Below the pieces are notes generated by a model. The model made no database searches, was not told the origin of the DNA, and worked only from the letters and a program-made list of their open reading frames with translations. Source: CAYJBH01 sp964369965 (GTDB lineage: Bacteria > Bacillota > Clostridia > Oscillospirales > Ruminococcaceae). From it: a DNA stretch of 64,000 nt. The stretch covers positions 124,001 through 188,000 of the forward strand of contig CAYJGF010000002.1 in the NCBI GenBank assembly GCA_964369965.1, written 5' to 3'. Position numbers and translations under genes: made by a program. Within the stretch, counting starts at the first letter, position 1. Each line of letters begins with the position of its first letter. Positions 40,614 to 48,765 of the stretch are shown one piece after another.

Positions 40614-41370
40614 CGCCGGCAAAACCGGTATAAAGATGGTGGGGGAAGTTGCCGCCGTAGTACTTTTCCACCGTTTTTAATATCCAGACATCCTCCGGAA
40701 AGGCGGCGAGACGATGGTAGGCGAACAGCCGCACACAGTTCGCGACCTTGACGCCAACACCGTGGAATTCCAACAGCGCCTGCAAAAGTGTGTCGTCGTC
40801 CAGCGTTTTAAACTGTTCCAGCTCGACCTTGCCCTCGGCGATATCCCTTGCGGCAGATAGGATATACCGCGCCCGATAGCCGACCGAGCAGCTCAAAATT
40901 TGCTCCATACTGCACCCTGCCAAATTCTCGGGGGTGGGGAATGTGAAGATGCCGTCCTCAATCTCCTCACCGCACAGTCGACACAATGCCTCGATAGAGG
41001 TTTTTATCGCAGGGATTGACTTTCGCTGTGATATTATAAAGGAGATAAGTGTCTCAAACAATGGTTGATTTAAAATTCGAATGCCAAAACTGTCTTTGAC
41101 CGCCTCGGTCAAAAAGATATCATCGGTCGGAACAGCGTCGGTAAAAACGGAATAATCGCAAGAAAGGTCAAAATAATGCGACCAAAACTCGTCTAAATCC
41201 TTTTGATCACAAAAAAATAATATACTGTCCTCACCTTGTTGTTTAAGTCGCAAAATTCGGTTTTCAACAATGGTTTGATAGATCCCATCTTTAATATGGT
41301 TAAAGCGAAAGCACTGACCGCTGTTTGCAATCTGTGCAACATTAAAATTTTTAGCTTTTATATCTACCAT
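40573..41370 (-). CDS. 8-oxoguanine DNA glycosylase-like (OGG1 family)
   Basis: A 265-residue base-excision enzyme. The N-terminal domain has SGQCFRFNHIKDGIYQTIV. The helix-hairpin-helix region has the catalytic Lys in IISQRKSIPAI, the hairpin FHGVGVKVANCVRLFAYHRL, and the catalytic Asp in FPEDVWI. It should remove oxidised guanine and nick the strand. The stop is inside comF on the other strand. It follows the FMN-binding protein gene with a one-base junction. An exact TTGACC palindrome at 41096 encodes Leu-Thr-Glu-Ala-Val-Lys. Confidence 0.9.
   Translation of the reverse strand: MVDIKAKNFNVAQIANSGQCFRFNHIKDGIYQTIVENRILRLKQQGEDSILFFCDQKDLDEFWSHYFDLSCDYSVFTDAVPTDDIFLTEAVKDSFGIRILNQPLFETLISFIISQRKSIPAIKTSIEALCRLCGEEIEDGIFTFPTPENLAGCSMEQILSCSVGYRARYILSAARDIAEGKVELEQFKTLDDDTLLQALLEFHGVGVKVANCVRLFAYHRLAAFPEDVWILKTVEKYYGGNFPHHLYTGFAGVIQQYMFYHARNI
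41096..41112. repeat. TTGACC-N5-GGTCAA palindrome, exact
   Basis: Exact copy, spacer gcctc on plus; in the minus-strand glycosylase gene, read as Leu-Thr-Glu-Ala-Val-Lys. Confidence 0.85.
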
Positions 41371-41840
41371 TACAGATGTTCCTTACAGGATATTTTTTTT
41401 ATCTCTAACCTTAAAATACAGGTAATTTCCATCATTTTTTCATCAAATGACCAGTCGTTTTTGCCGGTGCATTGTCTCATAACCGACTGCATCCCCTTTG
41501 TTTTTTCCGCCTTGTCATCTACAAAATAAATATCGCCACAACCTATTAGACTTTGAAATGCGGCGGAATAATCACACGCTTTTTCACCGGTATTCAACCT
41601 ATATCCGTTATCAAGCTCAAAACCTACACGGTTGTTTTTTGCAATTATATCTAATTTTCGACCCTCTTTTGCGCAGTGAAAATAAAATACTCTGCGCTCG
41701 CCTTGTTTTTCAAATCCGAAGTTCATCGGCACGATATACACCTCACTGCCGTCATAAAAACCTAAGCGACAATGCTCACTTTTGTTAATAATATCGTCAA
41801 TTTGATCGTCTGATATAATCTCTCTATCCTTACGTCTCAT
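41370..41840 (-). CDS. pyridoxamine 5'-phosphate oxidase-fold FMN-binding protein
   Basis: A 156-residue split-barrel protein: HCRLGFYDGSEVYIVPMNFGFE, VFYFHCAKEGRKLDIIAKNNRVGFEL, then SLIGCGDIYFVDDKAEKTKGMQSVMRQ. This is the NimA/PNPOx-like pattern. Such proteins bind flavin and may reduce small molecules; the substrate is unknown. It lies 2 bases after the hydantoinase-type gene on the same strand and shares one base with the next gene. Confidence 0.85.
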   Translation of the reverse strand: MRRKDREIISDDQIDDIINKSEHCRLGFYDGSEVYIVPMNFGFEKQGERRVFYFHCAKEGRKLDIIAKNNRVGFELDNGYRLNTGEKACDYSAAFQSLIGCGDIYFVDDKAEKTKGMQSVMRQCTGKNDWSFDEKMMEITCILRLEIKKISCKEHL

Positions 41841-41842
41841 CT

Positions 41843-43861
41843 CTATTCGTCCTTATCCTCAATTCTGCCGGTCGCGGTGACGGTTATCCTTGTGCCGAGT
41901 TCAATCTTCCCACCGTCTTTAGAAAAGCCTTCGTTTGTATTGACCATATAGGTCAACGACAGTTCTCCAAGTGCACCACGTTCCCTTGCTTTAACCTCAG
42001 CACAGGAAAAGGCGAGTTTTTTTGCGTATTCAACAGCCTCGTCAAGTTCCTCAAAAACAGTTGGCTCGCTATCCACCGAGTGAATTGCGTACCCATCTAA
42101 CCAGCCGTCATTATAATTTGGCGTTATGTCGATGCTGACGGTGGCGGATATGTCGGCGATGATAGCACCGACTGCGTTCGCAACCTCGGCGTGTTGCGGT
42201 ATTACACACTCTGCACCGAGTAGCTCGGCGACGGTTTTTAGGAATATATGGGTCGGTGCACCGATACCGACAAGGGTGGCAACGGTATTATAAGACAGTT
42301 CAAAAAAACTTTTCTCGCCGAGTCTTTTTGCCTTAAAATCGGCATCTATTGCTGACATAATTTCATCCGGAACCCCATTTTTAAAGGCGGTTGGGTAACT
42401 GAAACAGAGTAGAACCCTAACAATATTGCGATACAGCTTCAAACATACCGCATCATAGACCGTGTTGCAAAAATCTTCAAGTGCTTTTTCGTTGTCGTCA
42501 AACCCGAGTTTTTGCATAAAATACCTCGCGCCGAGGGTGGAGGCGGCAACATCGTGCTGTGTAAAATCCCCTTTAATATGCATTATGTCGGTCGGGGTGA
42601 GACCGCATCGCATAATTATCCCCTCGTCCTCCAATCGGGCGCTGACCTTGCCGTAGGGGTCGGCGTTATCAACCGATAGAATGCCCTGTTCGCGCAACCG
42701 CAGGATAAGCTCTTTTTCGTTGGAATAGTAACGTTGCAGGTCGTCGGGGGTCTTAATCAACACAAAAAATTCATGTTGCGGCAGATTATTTTCAACATAA
42801 TCCTGTAAGAGTTCCTCCAGCCGATTTGCAATATAGGGGTAAGATTTTGCGGCTATGCAAAGAGGCTGAACGCGCCGCGGACTGAGCAGAAGTTCACCGC
42901 CCTGTGCAATAAGTCGAGAGTCACCGCCAAGGCCAAAGGTGTCGATATATACCCCCTTAACCTGAGTTAAAAAGCTCCCTATGCGTATGGTGTCGGTCAT
43001 GACCGGCTCGCCGTTTCTTACTATAGAGATGTCGGTGGTTGTGCCACCCATGTCAATTATTAGGCTGTCGGGGCGGTTGCTTAACCCACACCCTCCGACG
43101 ATGCTCGCAGCGGGGCCGCTCAAAATGGTCTTTACAGGGTGTTTGAGTGCGTGTGAGGACTGCATCAGGCTGCCGTCACTGCGCACAACCATAGTTTTCA
43201 GGTTTAAATCAAGTTCGTTGACCGCATTGGTCACCGCATCTGTAAACTCCTTGATCACCGGCAGAAGTTTGGCATTGAGTTGCGCCGTCACACCGCGTTC
43301 TAACGTGTTAAGCTCGCCGGCAAGCTCGCTCGCCATTACAAAAGGGAGATCAAACCTCTCACGGATATGCTCTTTTGCGACCTTTTCGCAGACAGCACCG
43401 TTCTGGGTTGCATATGTTGCCGAAACGGACAGTGCTTGTGCGTCGGCGAACCAATCGTCGTGTTCGCTCAACACGACGTGCCAGTCCGGGTGGTTTATCA
43501 CCGAGCCGTCAAGACTGCAATAATTCTCAAGGCAAAGAACCTTGTCATATTCCAATCCATATTTTATGTCGGCACCAATCCACTCGAGCGAGCGCTTGTC
43601 GGAGCCTATCAATATAAGTTTAGCGCGACCCCCCTTATTTTCAACACATGCGTTTGTTGCAAGGGTGGTGGAAAGGGAGAGAATTTTTGCTTTTTTGCAC
43701 AGCTCCCTTGGTAATAAGTTAAGAGAGTTTTTAATGCCTATACTAAGATTTTCCTTAGTGGTCAACGACTTGCCTTTGGCAATGACCGCACCGGTCAAAA
43801 AATCGTATACAACCGCATCGGTGTATGTACCGCCGGTGTCTATGCCTATTCCGTAATGCAT
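41843..43861 (-). CDS. hydantoinase/oxoprolinase family protein
   Basis: A 672-residue protein of the HyuA type. The N-terminal ATPase-like block is GIDTGGTYTDAVVYDF, followed by SLSTTLATNACVENKGG, ILSGPAASIVGGCGLS and LIIDMGGTTTDISIVRNG, the acetate-kinase/hsp70-like phosphate loops. Members open cyclic amides with ATP or carboxylate ketones and usually need a HyuB partner, which is absent here. An exact TTGACC palindrome is at 41940, and near-copies at 43218 and 43783. It may be coupled to rnhA, whose stop is one base upstream. Confidence 0.87.
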   Translation of the reverse strand: MHYGIGIDTGGTYTDAVVYDFLTGAVIAKGKSLTTKENLSIGIKNSLNLLPRELCKKAKILSLSTTLATNACVENKGGRAKLILIGSDKRSLEWIGADIKYGLEYDKVLCLENYCSLDGSVINHPDWHVVLSEHDDWFADAQALSVSATYATQNGAVCEKVAKEHIRERFDLPFVMASELAGELNTLERGVTAQLNAKLLPVIKEFTDAVTNAVNELDLNLKTMVVRSDGSLMQSSHALKHPVKTILSGPAASIVGGCGLSNRPDSLIIDMGGTTTDISIVRNGEPVMTDTIRIGSFLTQVKGVYIDTFGLGGDSRLIAQGGELLLSPRRVQPLCIAAKSYPYIANRLEELLQDYVENNLPQHEFFVLIKTPDDLQRYYSNEKELILRLREQGILSVDNADPYGKVSARLEDEGIIMRCGLTPTDIMHIKGDFTQHDVAASTLGARYFMQKLGFDDNEKALEDFCNTVYDAVCLKLYRNIVRVLLCFSYPTAFKNGVPDEIMSAIDADFKAKRLGEKSFFELSYNTVATLVGIGAPTHIFLKTVAELLGAECVIPQHAEVANAVGAIIADISATVSIDITPNYNDGWLDGYAIHSVDSEPTVFEELDEAVEYAKKLAFSCAEVKARERGALGELSLTYMVNTNEGFSKDGGKIELGTRITVTATGRIEDKDE
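41940..41956. repeat. TTGACC-N5-GGTCAA palindrome, exact
   Basis: Exact copy, spacer atata on plus; in the minus-strand hydantoinase-type gene, read as Leu-Thr-Tyr-Met-Val-Asn. Confidence 0.85.
43218..43234. repeat. TTGACC-N5-GGTCAA palindrome, one mismatch
   Basis: Spacer gcatt, last base C, in the hydantoinase-type gene. Confidence 0.6.
43782..43798. repeat. TTGACC-N5-GGTCAA palindrome, one mismatch
   Basis: Left arm ATGACC, spacer gcacc, in the hydantoinase-type gene near its N-terminus. Confidence 0.6.
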
Positions 43862-44314
43862 CTATTGTCCTTTATTATTTTTATATATCATACTCTGTTC
43901 CACCGCGATAGTGTCACATCGCTCATTCATGGGGTGACCGGCGTGCCCTTTAATCCAGTGGAAATTGAGCTTATGTGTCTCACAAAGTTCCAAAAGTACA
44001 CTCCAAAGGTCGGAGTTAAGTGCCGGTTTACCGTCCGACTTTTTCCACCCTTTTTTCTGCCAAGATTTTGCCCAACCTTTTTGCAGTGCATCCAAAACAT
44101 ATTTGGAGTCGCTATAAAGCTCCACGATGCAGGGTTCGTTAAGAGCCTGCAAGGCAGAGATAACCCCCATCATTTCCATTCTGTTGTTGGTGGTGTCCGC
44201 CGCGCCGCCTTTGACAACCTTTTCGTGCTCGTTGTATCGGATGATTGCGCAATAGCCGCCGGGACCCGGGTTGCCGCTACAAGCACCATCGGAATAGATG
44301 TTTACTGTTTTCAT
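43862..44314 (-). CDS. rnhA: ribonuclease HI
   Basis: A 150-residue RNase H. The catalytic set is visible: Asp in IYSDGACSGNPGPGGY, Glu in TTNNRMEMMGVISAL, Asp in ELYSDSKYVLDAL, and the fourth Asp in GHAGHPMNERCDTIA. The basic protrusion GWAKSWQKKGWKKSDGK is present. It degrades RNA in RNA-DNA hybrids. It is one base from the hydantoinase-type gene on the same strand. Confidence 0.95.
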   Translation of the reverse strand: MKTVNIYSDGACSGNPGPGGYCAIIRYNEHEKVVKGGAADTTNNRMEMMGVISALQALNEPCIVELYSDSKYVLDALQKGWAKSWQKKGWKKSDGKPALNSDLWSVLLELCETHKLNFHWIKGHAGHPMNERCDTIAVEQSMIYKNNKGQ

Positions 44315-44337
44315 ACATGTCCCTTTTCAATGAATAA

Positions 44338-44372
44338 AGGACATCATACACAATAGTTTTGTATGATGTCCT
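44338..44372 (-). terminator. long perfect hairpin after the bactofilin gene
   Basis: Perfect 13-base arms, AGGACATCATACA and TGTATGATGTCCT, around a 9-base loop, 12 bases past the bactofilin stop. On the minus strand it is followed by TTTATTC, a modest T-run, so a terminator is likely. Confidence 0.6.
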
Positions 44373-44384
44373 CGAAATGAAGTA

Positions 44385-45233
44385 TTACAGCGATTGACCG
44401 TTCTTTTTCGCTTTTTCCATACGTGAACGGAGGTCATTCAGCATCTTTTGCTTTTCGTCGGCAAATTCAATTTCACCGCCTGACTCTGAATTTTTTTGAC
44501 TTTTTTCTTCCTTTATATCTTCGACATCTTCATACTCATCCTCTTCCTGCTCTTGTTCTTCGATATCCTCTTCGGCACTTTCATCGTCCGTGGATATCTC
44601 CGGCTCGACTTTATCACTGCCGGCGGTGAAAAGGGGGCTGGGTGTGACCGGATCGACCGGATCGGAACTGCCCATATCATCGGGATTTCCGGCATCGGTC
44701 GGTATCTCAATGTCGGAGAAGCTGACAATATCCTCGATATTCTCGCCGACATGACCTGCCTTTTCCGTCAGTTTGATAATTTCGACAAAACCGATTATCT
44801 TTGCGCCGTCGTCGACGGTAATATTACAGGCGGAAAGGTTGCCCTGTATAACTGCATTTTCACGTATCACCGCATGACCGTCAATACGAACATTGCCTTT
44901 AATTTTGCCGTTTGATTCAAAGGAGGAGGCAAAAATATTGCCCACGACGACCGAACTGCCGGAAACAAGAACATTTTTGTTTGAAACAATATCCCCTTTA
45001 ACAGCGCCGTCGGTGATAGTTATATCATTCGCCTTGATGTTGCCGTCCACTCTGCCCTGCAAATTCACCGAATGTTTGCTGAAAACATCGCCTTTAATGC
45101 CGCCGTTGATAACAATAGAGGTTTGCGCCGCAATACTGCCGACAATCACAGTATCTTCGGTGATAATCGTCTCATTAGAAGAGGGTTTTGAGGTGTTTGT
45201 GTCCGTGCCGGTTTGATTAAAAATATCTAACAT
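44385..45233 (-). CDS. bactofilin-family cytoskeletal protein
   Basis: A 282-residue protein. The core (about 20-160) is a beta-helix of short repeats typical of bactofilins: EDTVIVGSIAAQTSIVINGG, IKGDVFSKHSVNLQGRVDG, NIKANDITITDGAVKGDI, GKIKGNVRIDGHAVIRENAV. The C-terminal third is a Glu/Asp-rich tail ending in RSRMEKAKKNGQSL. Bactofilins polymerise without nucleotide and place cell wall or sporulation proteins. The start at 45233 uses AAAGGA 12 bases upstream; an ATG four codons earlier is too close. Confidence 0.9.
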   Translation of the reverse strand: MLDIFNQTGTDTNTSKPSSNETIITEDTVIVGSIAAQTSIVINGGIKGDVFSKHSVNLQGRVDGNIKANDITITDGAVKGDIVSNKNVLVSGSSVVVGNIFASSFESNGKIKGNVRIDGHAVIRENAVIQGNLSACNITVDDGAKIIGFVEIIKLTEKAGHVGENIEDIVSFSDIEIPTDAGNPDDMGSSDPVDPVTPSPLFTAGSDKVEPEISTDDESAEEDIEEQEQEEDEYEDVEDIKEEKSQKNSESGGEIEFADEKQKMLNDLRSRMEKAKKNGQSL

Positions 45234-45323
45234 TTTTATTACCATTCCTTTCTCGATGTTTTTTTCGGTTTCGTCACATTGTGTCGAAATTTAAATGTTT
45301 TACGTTTAAAAGAAACAAAACTC

Positions 45324-45353
45324 ATAAGTTTGAAAATCTATTTTCAAACTTAT
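45324..45353. promoter_or_regulatory. GTTTGAAAA palindrome upstream of the FkbH cluster
   Basis: Perfect 13-base arms, ATAAGTTTGAAAA and TTTTCAAACTTAT, with 4-base loop tcta, in the gap between the bactofilin gene and the FkbH gene. The inner 9 bases recur at 47981-48002. It could be an operator, or a small repeat. The rest of the 284-base gap is AT-rich with one promoter. Confidence 0.5.
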
Positions 45354-45458
45354 CCTCCGATGTGTTGATAAATCATTTAACTGTGATTTTATATTTATTT
45401 TAACATAATTAGACGAATTTTGCAATATTTATTTCTTAAAATATATTAATAATACTGT

Positions 45459-45488
45459 TTGCATTTTATGGTGTTGATATGTTATAAT
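45459..45488 (+). promoter_or_regulatory. sigma-A-type promoter for the FkbH cluster
   Basis: TTGCAT (45459-45464), 18 bases, TATAAT (45483-45488), 29 bases before the start codon. Confidence 0.55.
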
Positions 45489-45517
45489 ATAATGTAAGAA
45501 ATTTTCGGAGCATAACA

Positions 45518-47290
45518 ATGCCACCTAAACTTTATCCCATAGACGCAGATTATATAATGCAAAAAAAGCGCTCTATACTGCGTGAGTTTAAAGATGTGGG
45601 CGATTTTATCCCCAAAAAAATCGTCATATTATCCGGCTCAACCGTTGGTGAGCTGGAGGCAATTTTGCGCATTTTTTTAATGGAAAAGGGAATAGAGCCG
45701 GAGTTTTTGATTGGAAATTATGGCAGATTTTATGAGGATATAGTTTTTGACGACGGCACTATAAAAGATTTTGCACCCGATATAATTTATATCCACACCT
45801 CCTATCGTAATTTGAACTTTCCACCTTTTTCGCTCGATGAAGATGAGTCGGAGGAGTTTGCAAAACGTGAATTTGAGCGGTTTTGCAGTGCTATTAATTC
45901 TGCGCTGTCTTACAACTGCCCGGTAATATGCAATAACTTTGAGCTGCCGTTATACCGACCTGCCGGCAACGCAGAGGTGCGATTTTGTGGTGGAAATGTG
46001 CGATTTGTGGGTCGAATGAACACAATGCTCTCGCAGCTTGCACAAAATTCAAACCTTCATATTAACGATATCAACTATCTTAGCAGTTATCACGGGCTTG
46101 CCGCGTGGCATGATGAAACCATGTGGTATGCCTATAAATATGCATTTTCCCTTCGTATGATACCATATGTTGCGCACAGCCTTGCATCTATAGTCGGTGC
46201 AATCTATGGTAAAAGCAAAAAATCACTGATTTTAGACCTCGACAACACCCTTTGGGGCGGTGTTATCGGCGATGACGGGGCAGACGGCATTGAGATAGGC
46301 AACGAGAGCTCTCTCGGCATGGCTCACCTTTCGCTGTGCGACTATGCTCTGCGGTTAAAGGAGCAGGGGGTTATGCTCGCCGTCTGTTCAAAAAATGAGG
46401 AGGAGATTGCCCTTTCCGGCTTTGAGCGGGACGAAATGCCGATGAATAAAGACGATTTTGTCAGCTTTAAGGCGAATTGGAGCCCCAAAGGGGACAATAT
46501 AAAAGAGATACTTCGCGATATGAACATCATGTCCGATGCCGCCGTTTTTGTGGACGACAACCCTGCCGAGCGACTTATAGTTTCAGGGCAGGTCGACGGC
46601 ATCTGTGTGCCGGAGCTCACCGAGGTGGACAGTTTTGTGTCGAGCGTCGATCGATATAATTTTTTTGAGGTTGTCACCCTTAGCGGCGACGATCAAAAAC
46701 GCACTGAATTTTTACGGGCAAATATCGAACGCAATAAGGAGCAGACCGCCTTTGCGGATTACGGAGAGTATCTTAAAAGTCTTGACATGACTGCGAAAAT
46801 CTCGGCGGTTAACGACGGTAATTTGGAGCGAGTGACCCAACTGGTCAACAAAACCAATCAGTTTAATATGACAACACGACGTTATACCGAGGGTGAGGTA
46901 GCACAATTGACCGATACGGTCAATTACATTACACTATCCGCCGCACTGTCCGACCGATTTGGAGATAATGGCATTGTCAGCGTGCTTTTTGCAAACATTG
47001 ACCACAAGGTCAATGTTTGTGAAATTGAGCTTTTCATCATGAGTTGTCGTGTTTTTAAAAGGGAGCTTGAGTTTGCCATGCTTGACACCCTTACAGAGGA
47101 GCTTAAAAAACGCGGTGTAAGTGTATTGAGAGGGGTGTACCTGCCGACCAAAAAGAATAAACCATGCGCCGATTTTTATGAAAAAGCAGGATTGACTTTG
47201 GTGGAAAAAACCGATGAACGCTATATTTATGAATTAAAGCTCTCGGAATATAAACCACTGTCAAAACATATCACAGTTAATAAATTTTAA
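45518..47290 (+). CDS. FkbH-like HAD-IIIC family protein
   Basis: A 590-residue protein. Residues 1-230 form an SGNH-like N-terminal domain. The HAD core starts with the catalytic LILDLDNTLWGGVIGDDG near 237-254, then LAVCSKNEEEIA and AAVFVDDNPAERLIV. The C-terminal 150 residues are GNAT-like (VTQLVNKTNQFNMTTRRYTE, DNGIVSVLF, GVYLPTKKNKPCADFYEKAGL). In polyketide pathways FkbH enzymes dephosphorylate 1,3-bisphosphoglycerate and load the glyceryl group onto a carrier protein. An ACP gene follows, which fits. It carries three palindrome-family sites. Confidence 0.9.
   Translation: MPPKLYPIDADYIMQKKRSILREFKDVGDFIPKKIVILSGSTVGELEAILRIFLMEKGIEPEFLIGNYGRFYEDIVFDDGTIKDFAPDIIYIHTSYRNLNFPPFSLDEDESEEFAKREFERFCSAINSALSYNCPVICNNFELPLYRPAGNAEVRFCGGNVRFVGRMNTMLSQLAQNSNLHINDINYLSSYHGLAAWHDETMWYAYKYAFSLRMIPYVAHSLASIVGAIYGKSKKSLILDLDNTLWGGVIGDDGADGIEIGNESSLGMAHLSLCDYALRLKEQGVMLAVCSKNEEEIALSGFERDEMPMNKDDFVSFKANWSPKGDNIKEILRDMNIMSDAAVFVDDNPAERLIVSGQVDGICVPELTEVDSFVSSVDRYNFFEVVTLSGDDQKRTEFLRANIERNKEQTAFADYGEYLKSLDMTAKISAVNDGNLERVTQLVNKTNQFNMTTRRYTEGEVAQLTDTVNYITLSAALSDRFGDNGIVSVLFANIDHKVNVCEIELFIMSCRVFKRELEFAMLDTLTEELKKRGVSVLRGVYLPTKKNKPCADFYEKAGLTLVEKTDERYIYELKLSEYKPLSKHITVNKF
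46832..46848. repeat. TTGACC-N5-GGTCAA palindrome, one mismatch
   Basis: Left arm GTGACC, spacer caact, in the FkbH gene; read as Val-Thr-Gln-Leu-Val-Asn, a motif usual for FkbH proteins. Confidence 0.6.
46905..46925. repeat. extended TTGACC-N5-GGTCAA palindrome, 8-base arms
   Basis: AATTGACC-gatac-GGTCAATT, core 46907-46923, in the FkbH gene; read as Leu-Thr-Asp-Thr-Val-Asn. The family member before it starts 75 bases upstream. Confidence 0.88.
46992..47019. repeat. variant palindrome with 4-base spacer and 12-base arms
   Basis: CAAACATTGACC and GGTCAATGTTTG are perfect inverted arms with spacer acaa (one base shorter than the family). It is in the FkbH gene, read as Ala-Asn-Ile-Asp-His-Lys-Val-Asn-Val. 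It is the longest perfect inverted repeat of the family in the window. Confidence 0.85.
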
Positions 47291-47311
47291 AAGATAGAAA
47301 GGGCATAAAAT

Positions 47312-47554
47312 ATGAACGAAACAGCTATTTTAGAGGCTATACAGCCTATTTTTCACGATGTTTTTGATGACGACAGCCTTGTTATCACCCGTGCCACCTC
47401 GGCGGCGGACATCGAGGACTGGGACAGTTTGGAGCAGATAAACCTGCTAAGTGCTATGGAGAAAAAGTTTGGCGTCAAGTTTAGTCTCGGTGATGTTCGT
47501 GGGCTTCAAAACGTCGGTGACCTCGTCGACCTACTTGTGAGACTTTGCGCATGA
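47312..47554 (+). CDS. acyl carrier protein
   Basis: An 80-residue four-helix carrier protein. The phosphopantetheine attachment site is the Ser in IEDWDSLEQINLL, the DSL motif, near residue 39. It is not the housekeeping AcpP, whose sequence around DSL differs. It sits 22 bases after the FkbH gene and overlaps the MaoC gene by 4 bases, so it should carry the group loaded by FkbH. Confidence 0.9.
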   Translation: MNETAILEAIQPIFHDVFDDDSLVITRATSAADIEDWDSLEQINLLSAMEKKFGVKFSLGDVRGLQNVGDLVDLLVRLCA

Positions 47555-47970
47555 ACGACTATACCATCGAGACGATAAAGGTGGGGGACAGCGCGCAGTT
47601 TGAGCGCGTGATCACCGCACAGATGATGCAAAATTTCCTTGATATTACCGGCGATAATAACCCACTTCACGTTGATGAGGAGTATGCACGCTCCAAAGGA
47701 TTTAGCGGTAGGGTGTGTTATGGTGCACTCTGCTCCTCGCTGTTTTCCACCCTTGCCGGTGTTTATCTGCCGGGGAGAAGATGCCTGCTACATAGTATCG
47801 ACAGCAAATATAAACAACCGGTTTTTATCGGCGACAGTTTAACTGTCAAAGGCACCGTCACCGAGGTGAGCGAGCTTTTTAACGTTATAATCGTTAAAGC
47901 GAGTATCATCAACCAACACGGCAAAAAAGTGACCGGGGCGGTCATTCAGGCAGGGATTCTCACTGATTAG
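47551..47970 (+). CDS. MaoC-like hot-dog fold dehydratase
   Basis: A 139-residue protein with the hydratase-2 motif DITGDNNPLHVDEEYARSKGF (catalytic Asp and His) and the RVCYGALCSSLFSTL helix. It could add water to, or remove it from, a beta-hydroxyacyl group on the neighbouring carrier protein. The ATG at 47551 overlaps the ACP stop (ATGA). Confidence 0.9.
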   Translation: MNDYTIETIKVGDSAQFERVITAQMMQNFLDITGDNNPLHVDEEYARSKGFSGRVCYGALCSSLFSTLAGVYLPGRRCLLHSIDSKYKQPVFIGDSLTVKGTVTEVSELFNVIIVKASIINQHGKKVTGAVIQAGILTD

Positions 47971-47980
47971 AAAGGTCTAA

Positions 47981-48002
47981 GTTTGAAAATTAATTTTCAA
48001 AC
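47981..48002. promoter_or_regulatory. GTTTGAAAA perfect palindrome before the SDR gene
   Basis: A 22-base perfect palindrome built from GTTTGAAAA, TTAA and TTTTCAAAC, in the gap between the MaoC and SDR genes. It shares its arms with the element at 45324-45353, so the FkbH-ACP-MaoC genes lie between two copies. It may be an operator, an attenuating hairpin or a small repeat. Confidence 0.5.
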
Positions 48003-48029
48003 ACCGAGAGAAAAGGAATGATCATAATG

Positions 48030-48764
48030 ATGAAAAACTATCTTATAACCGGCGCGTCGTCCGACATCGGCATGTCGCTCTGTCGAGTGCTCGCACCAAA
48101 TGCAAACCTCATTGTCGCAACCGCAAACAACGGCTCCGCTGCCCTGTCGTCGCTCGGGGAGGAGTTAACCTCCAAATACAGCGATTTGACATTTTTGACC
48201 ATCACGGTCAATCTTTCGGTTGGCGAGAGTGTGGAGGAGATGTTGTCGGAATTTGCTGAAAAGGGTATCACCTTTACACATTTTATACACCTTCCATCAC
48301 TTCGTCCTGTCAATGCAAAGCTCAAAAAGTTTGACATTGATCGTTTTTATACCGATTTTGAGTTGCAGGTCAGCTCGGCGATACGTATCAGCCGTGAAAT
48401 TTTGCCGTCCATGGCAAAACAGCGATATGGTCGGGTGCTTTTTATGCTTACCTCCTACATCAATTCCCCTCCCAAAAACATGACCTCCTATGTCACGGTC
48501 AAATCGGCTCTCGCAGGACTGTGCAGGAGCCTTTCGGTCGACTTTGCCTCCTTTGGGGTGACGGTCAACGGGATACTGCCCTCCATGGTTGAGACGAAGT
48601 TTTTACAGGACACCAGCAATCTTATCGTTGAGGGCGCCGCCGAGGCTCACCCAATGGGGCGCAATGCGACGGTGGAGGACATAGTCCCTGCTATGGAGTT
48701 TTTGCTTTCGGACGATGCCGGATATATCACCGGTACTATGCTGTCGGTCAACGGAGGGGCATAA
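48030..48764 (+). CDS. short-chain dehydrogenase/reductase
   Basis: A 244-residue Rossmann-fold reductase. The cofactor loop is ITGASSDIGMS (TGxxxxIG), the active site Ser is in LFMLTSYIN, and the Tyr-x3-Lys pair is in MTSYVTVKSALAG. The C-terminal SVNGGA is typical. It may reduce a keto group on the carrier-bound intermediate. Start 48030 is chosen because AAAGGA is 12 bases upstream; ATGs at 48018 and 48027 are in frame. An exact palindrome lies at 48195. Confidence 0.9.
   Translation: MKNYLITGASSDIGMSLCRVLAPNANLIVATANNGSAALSSLGEELTSKYSDLTFLTITVNLSVGESVEEMLSEFAEKGITFTHFIHLPSLRPVNAKLKKFDIDRFYTDFELQVSSAIRISREILPSMAKQRYGRVLFMLTSYINSPPKNMTSYVTVKSALAGLCRSLSVDFASFGVTVNGILPSMVETKFLQDTSNLIVEGAAEAHPMGRNATVEDIVPAMEFLLSDDAGYITGTMLSVNGGA
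48195..48211. repeat. TTGACC-N5-GGTCAA palindrome, exact
   Basis: Exact copy, spacer atcac, in the SDR gene; read as Leu-Thr-Ile-Thr-Val-Asn. It is the last exact copy; none follows in the remaining 15.8 kb. Confidence 0.85.
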
Positions 48765-48765
48765 A

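Noticed and set aside
47929..47945. GTGACC-ggggc-GGTCAT in the MaoC gene
   Set aside because: Two mismatches; not counted.
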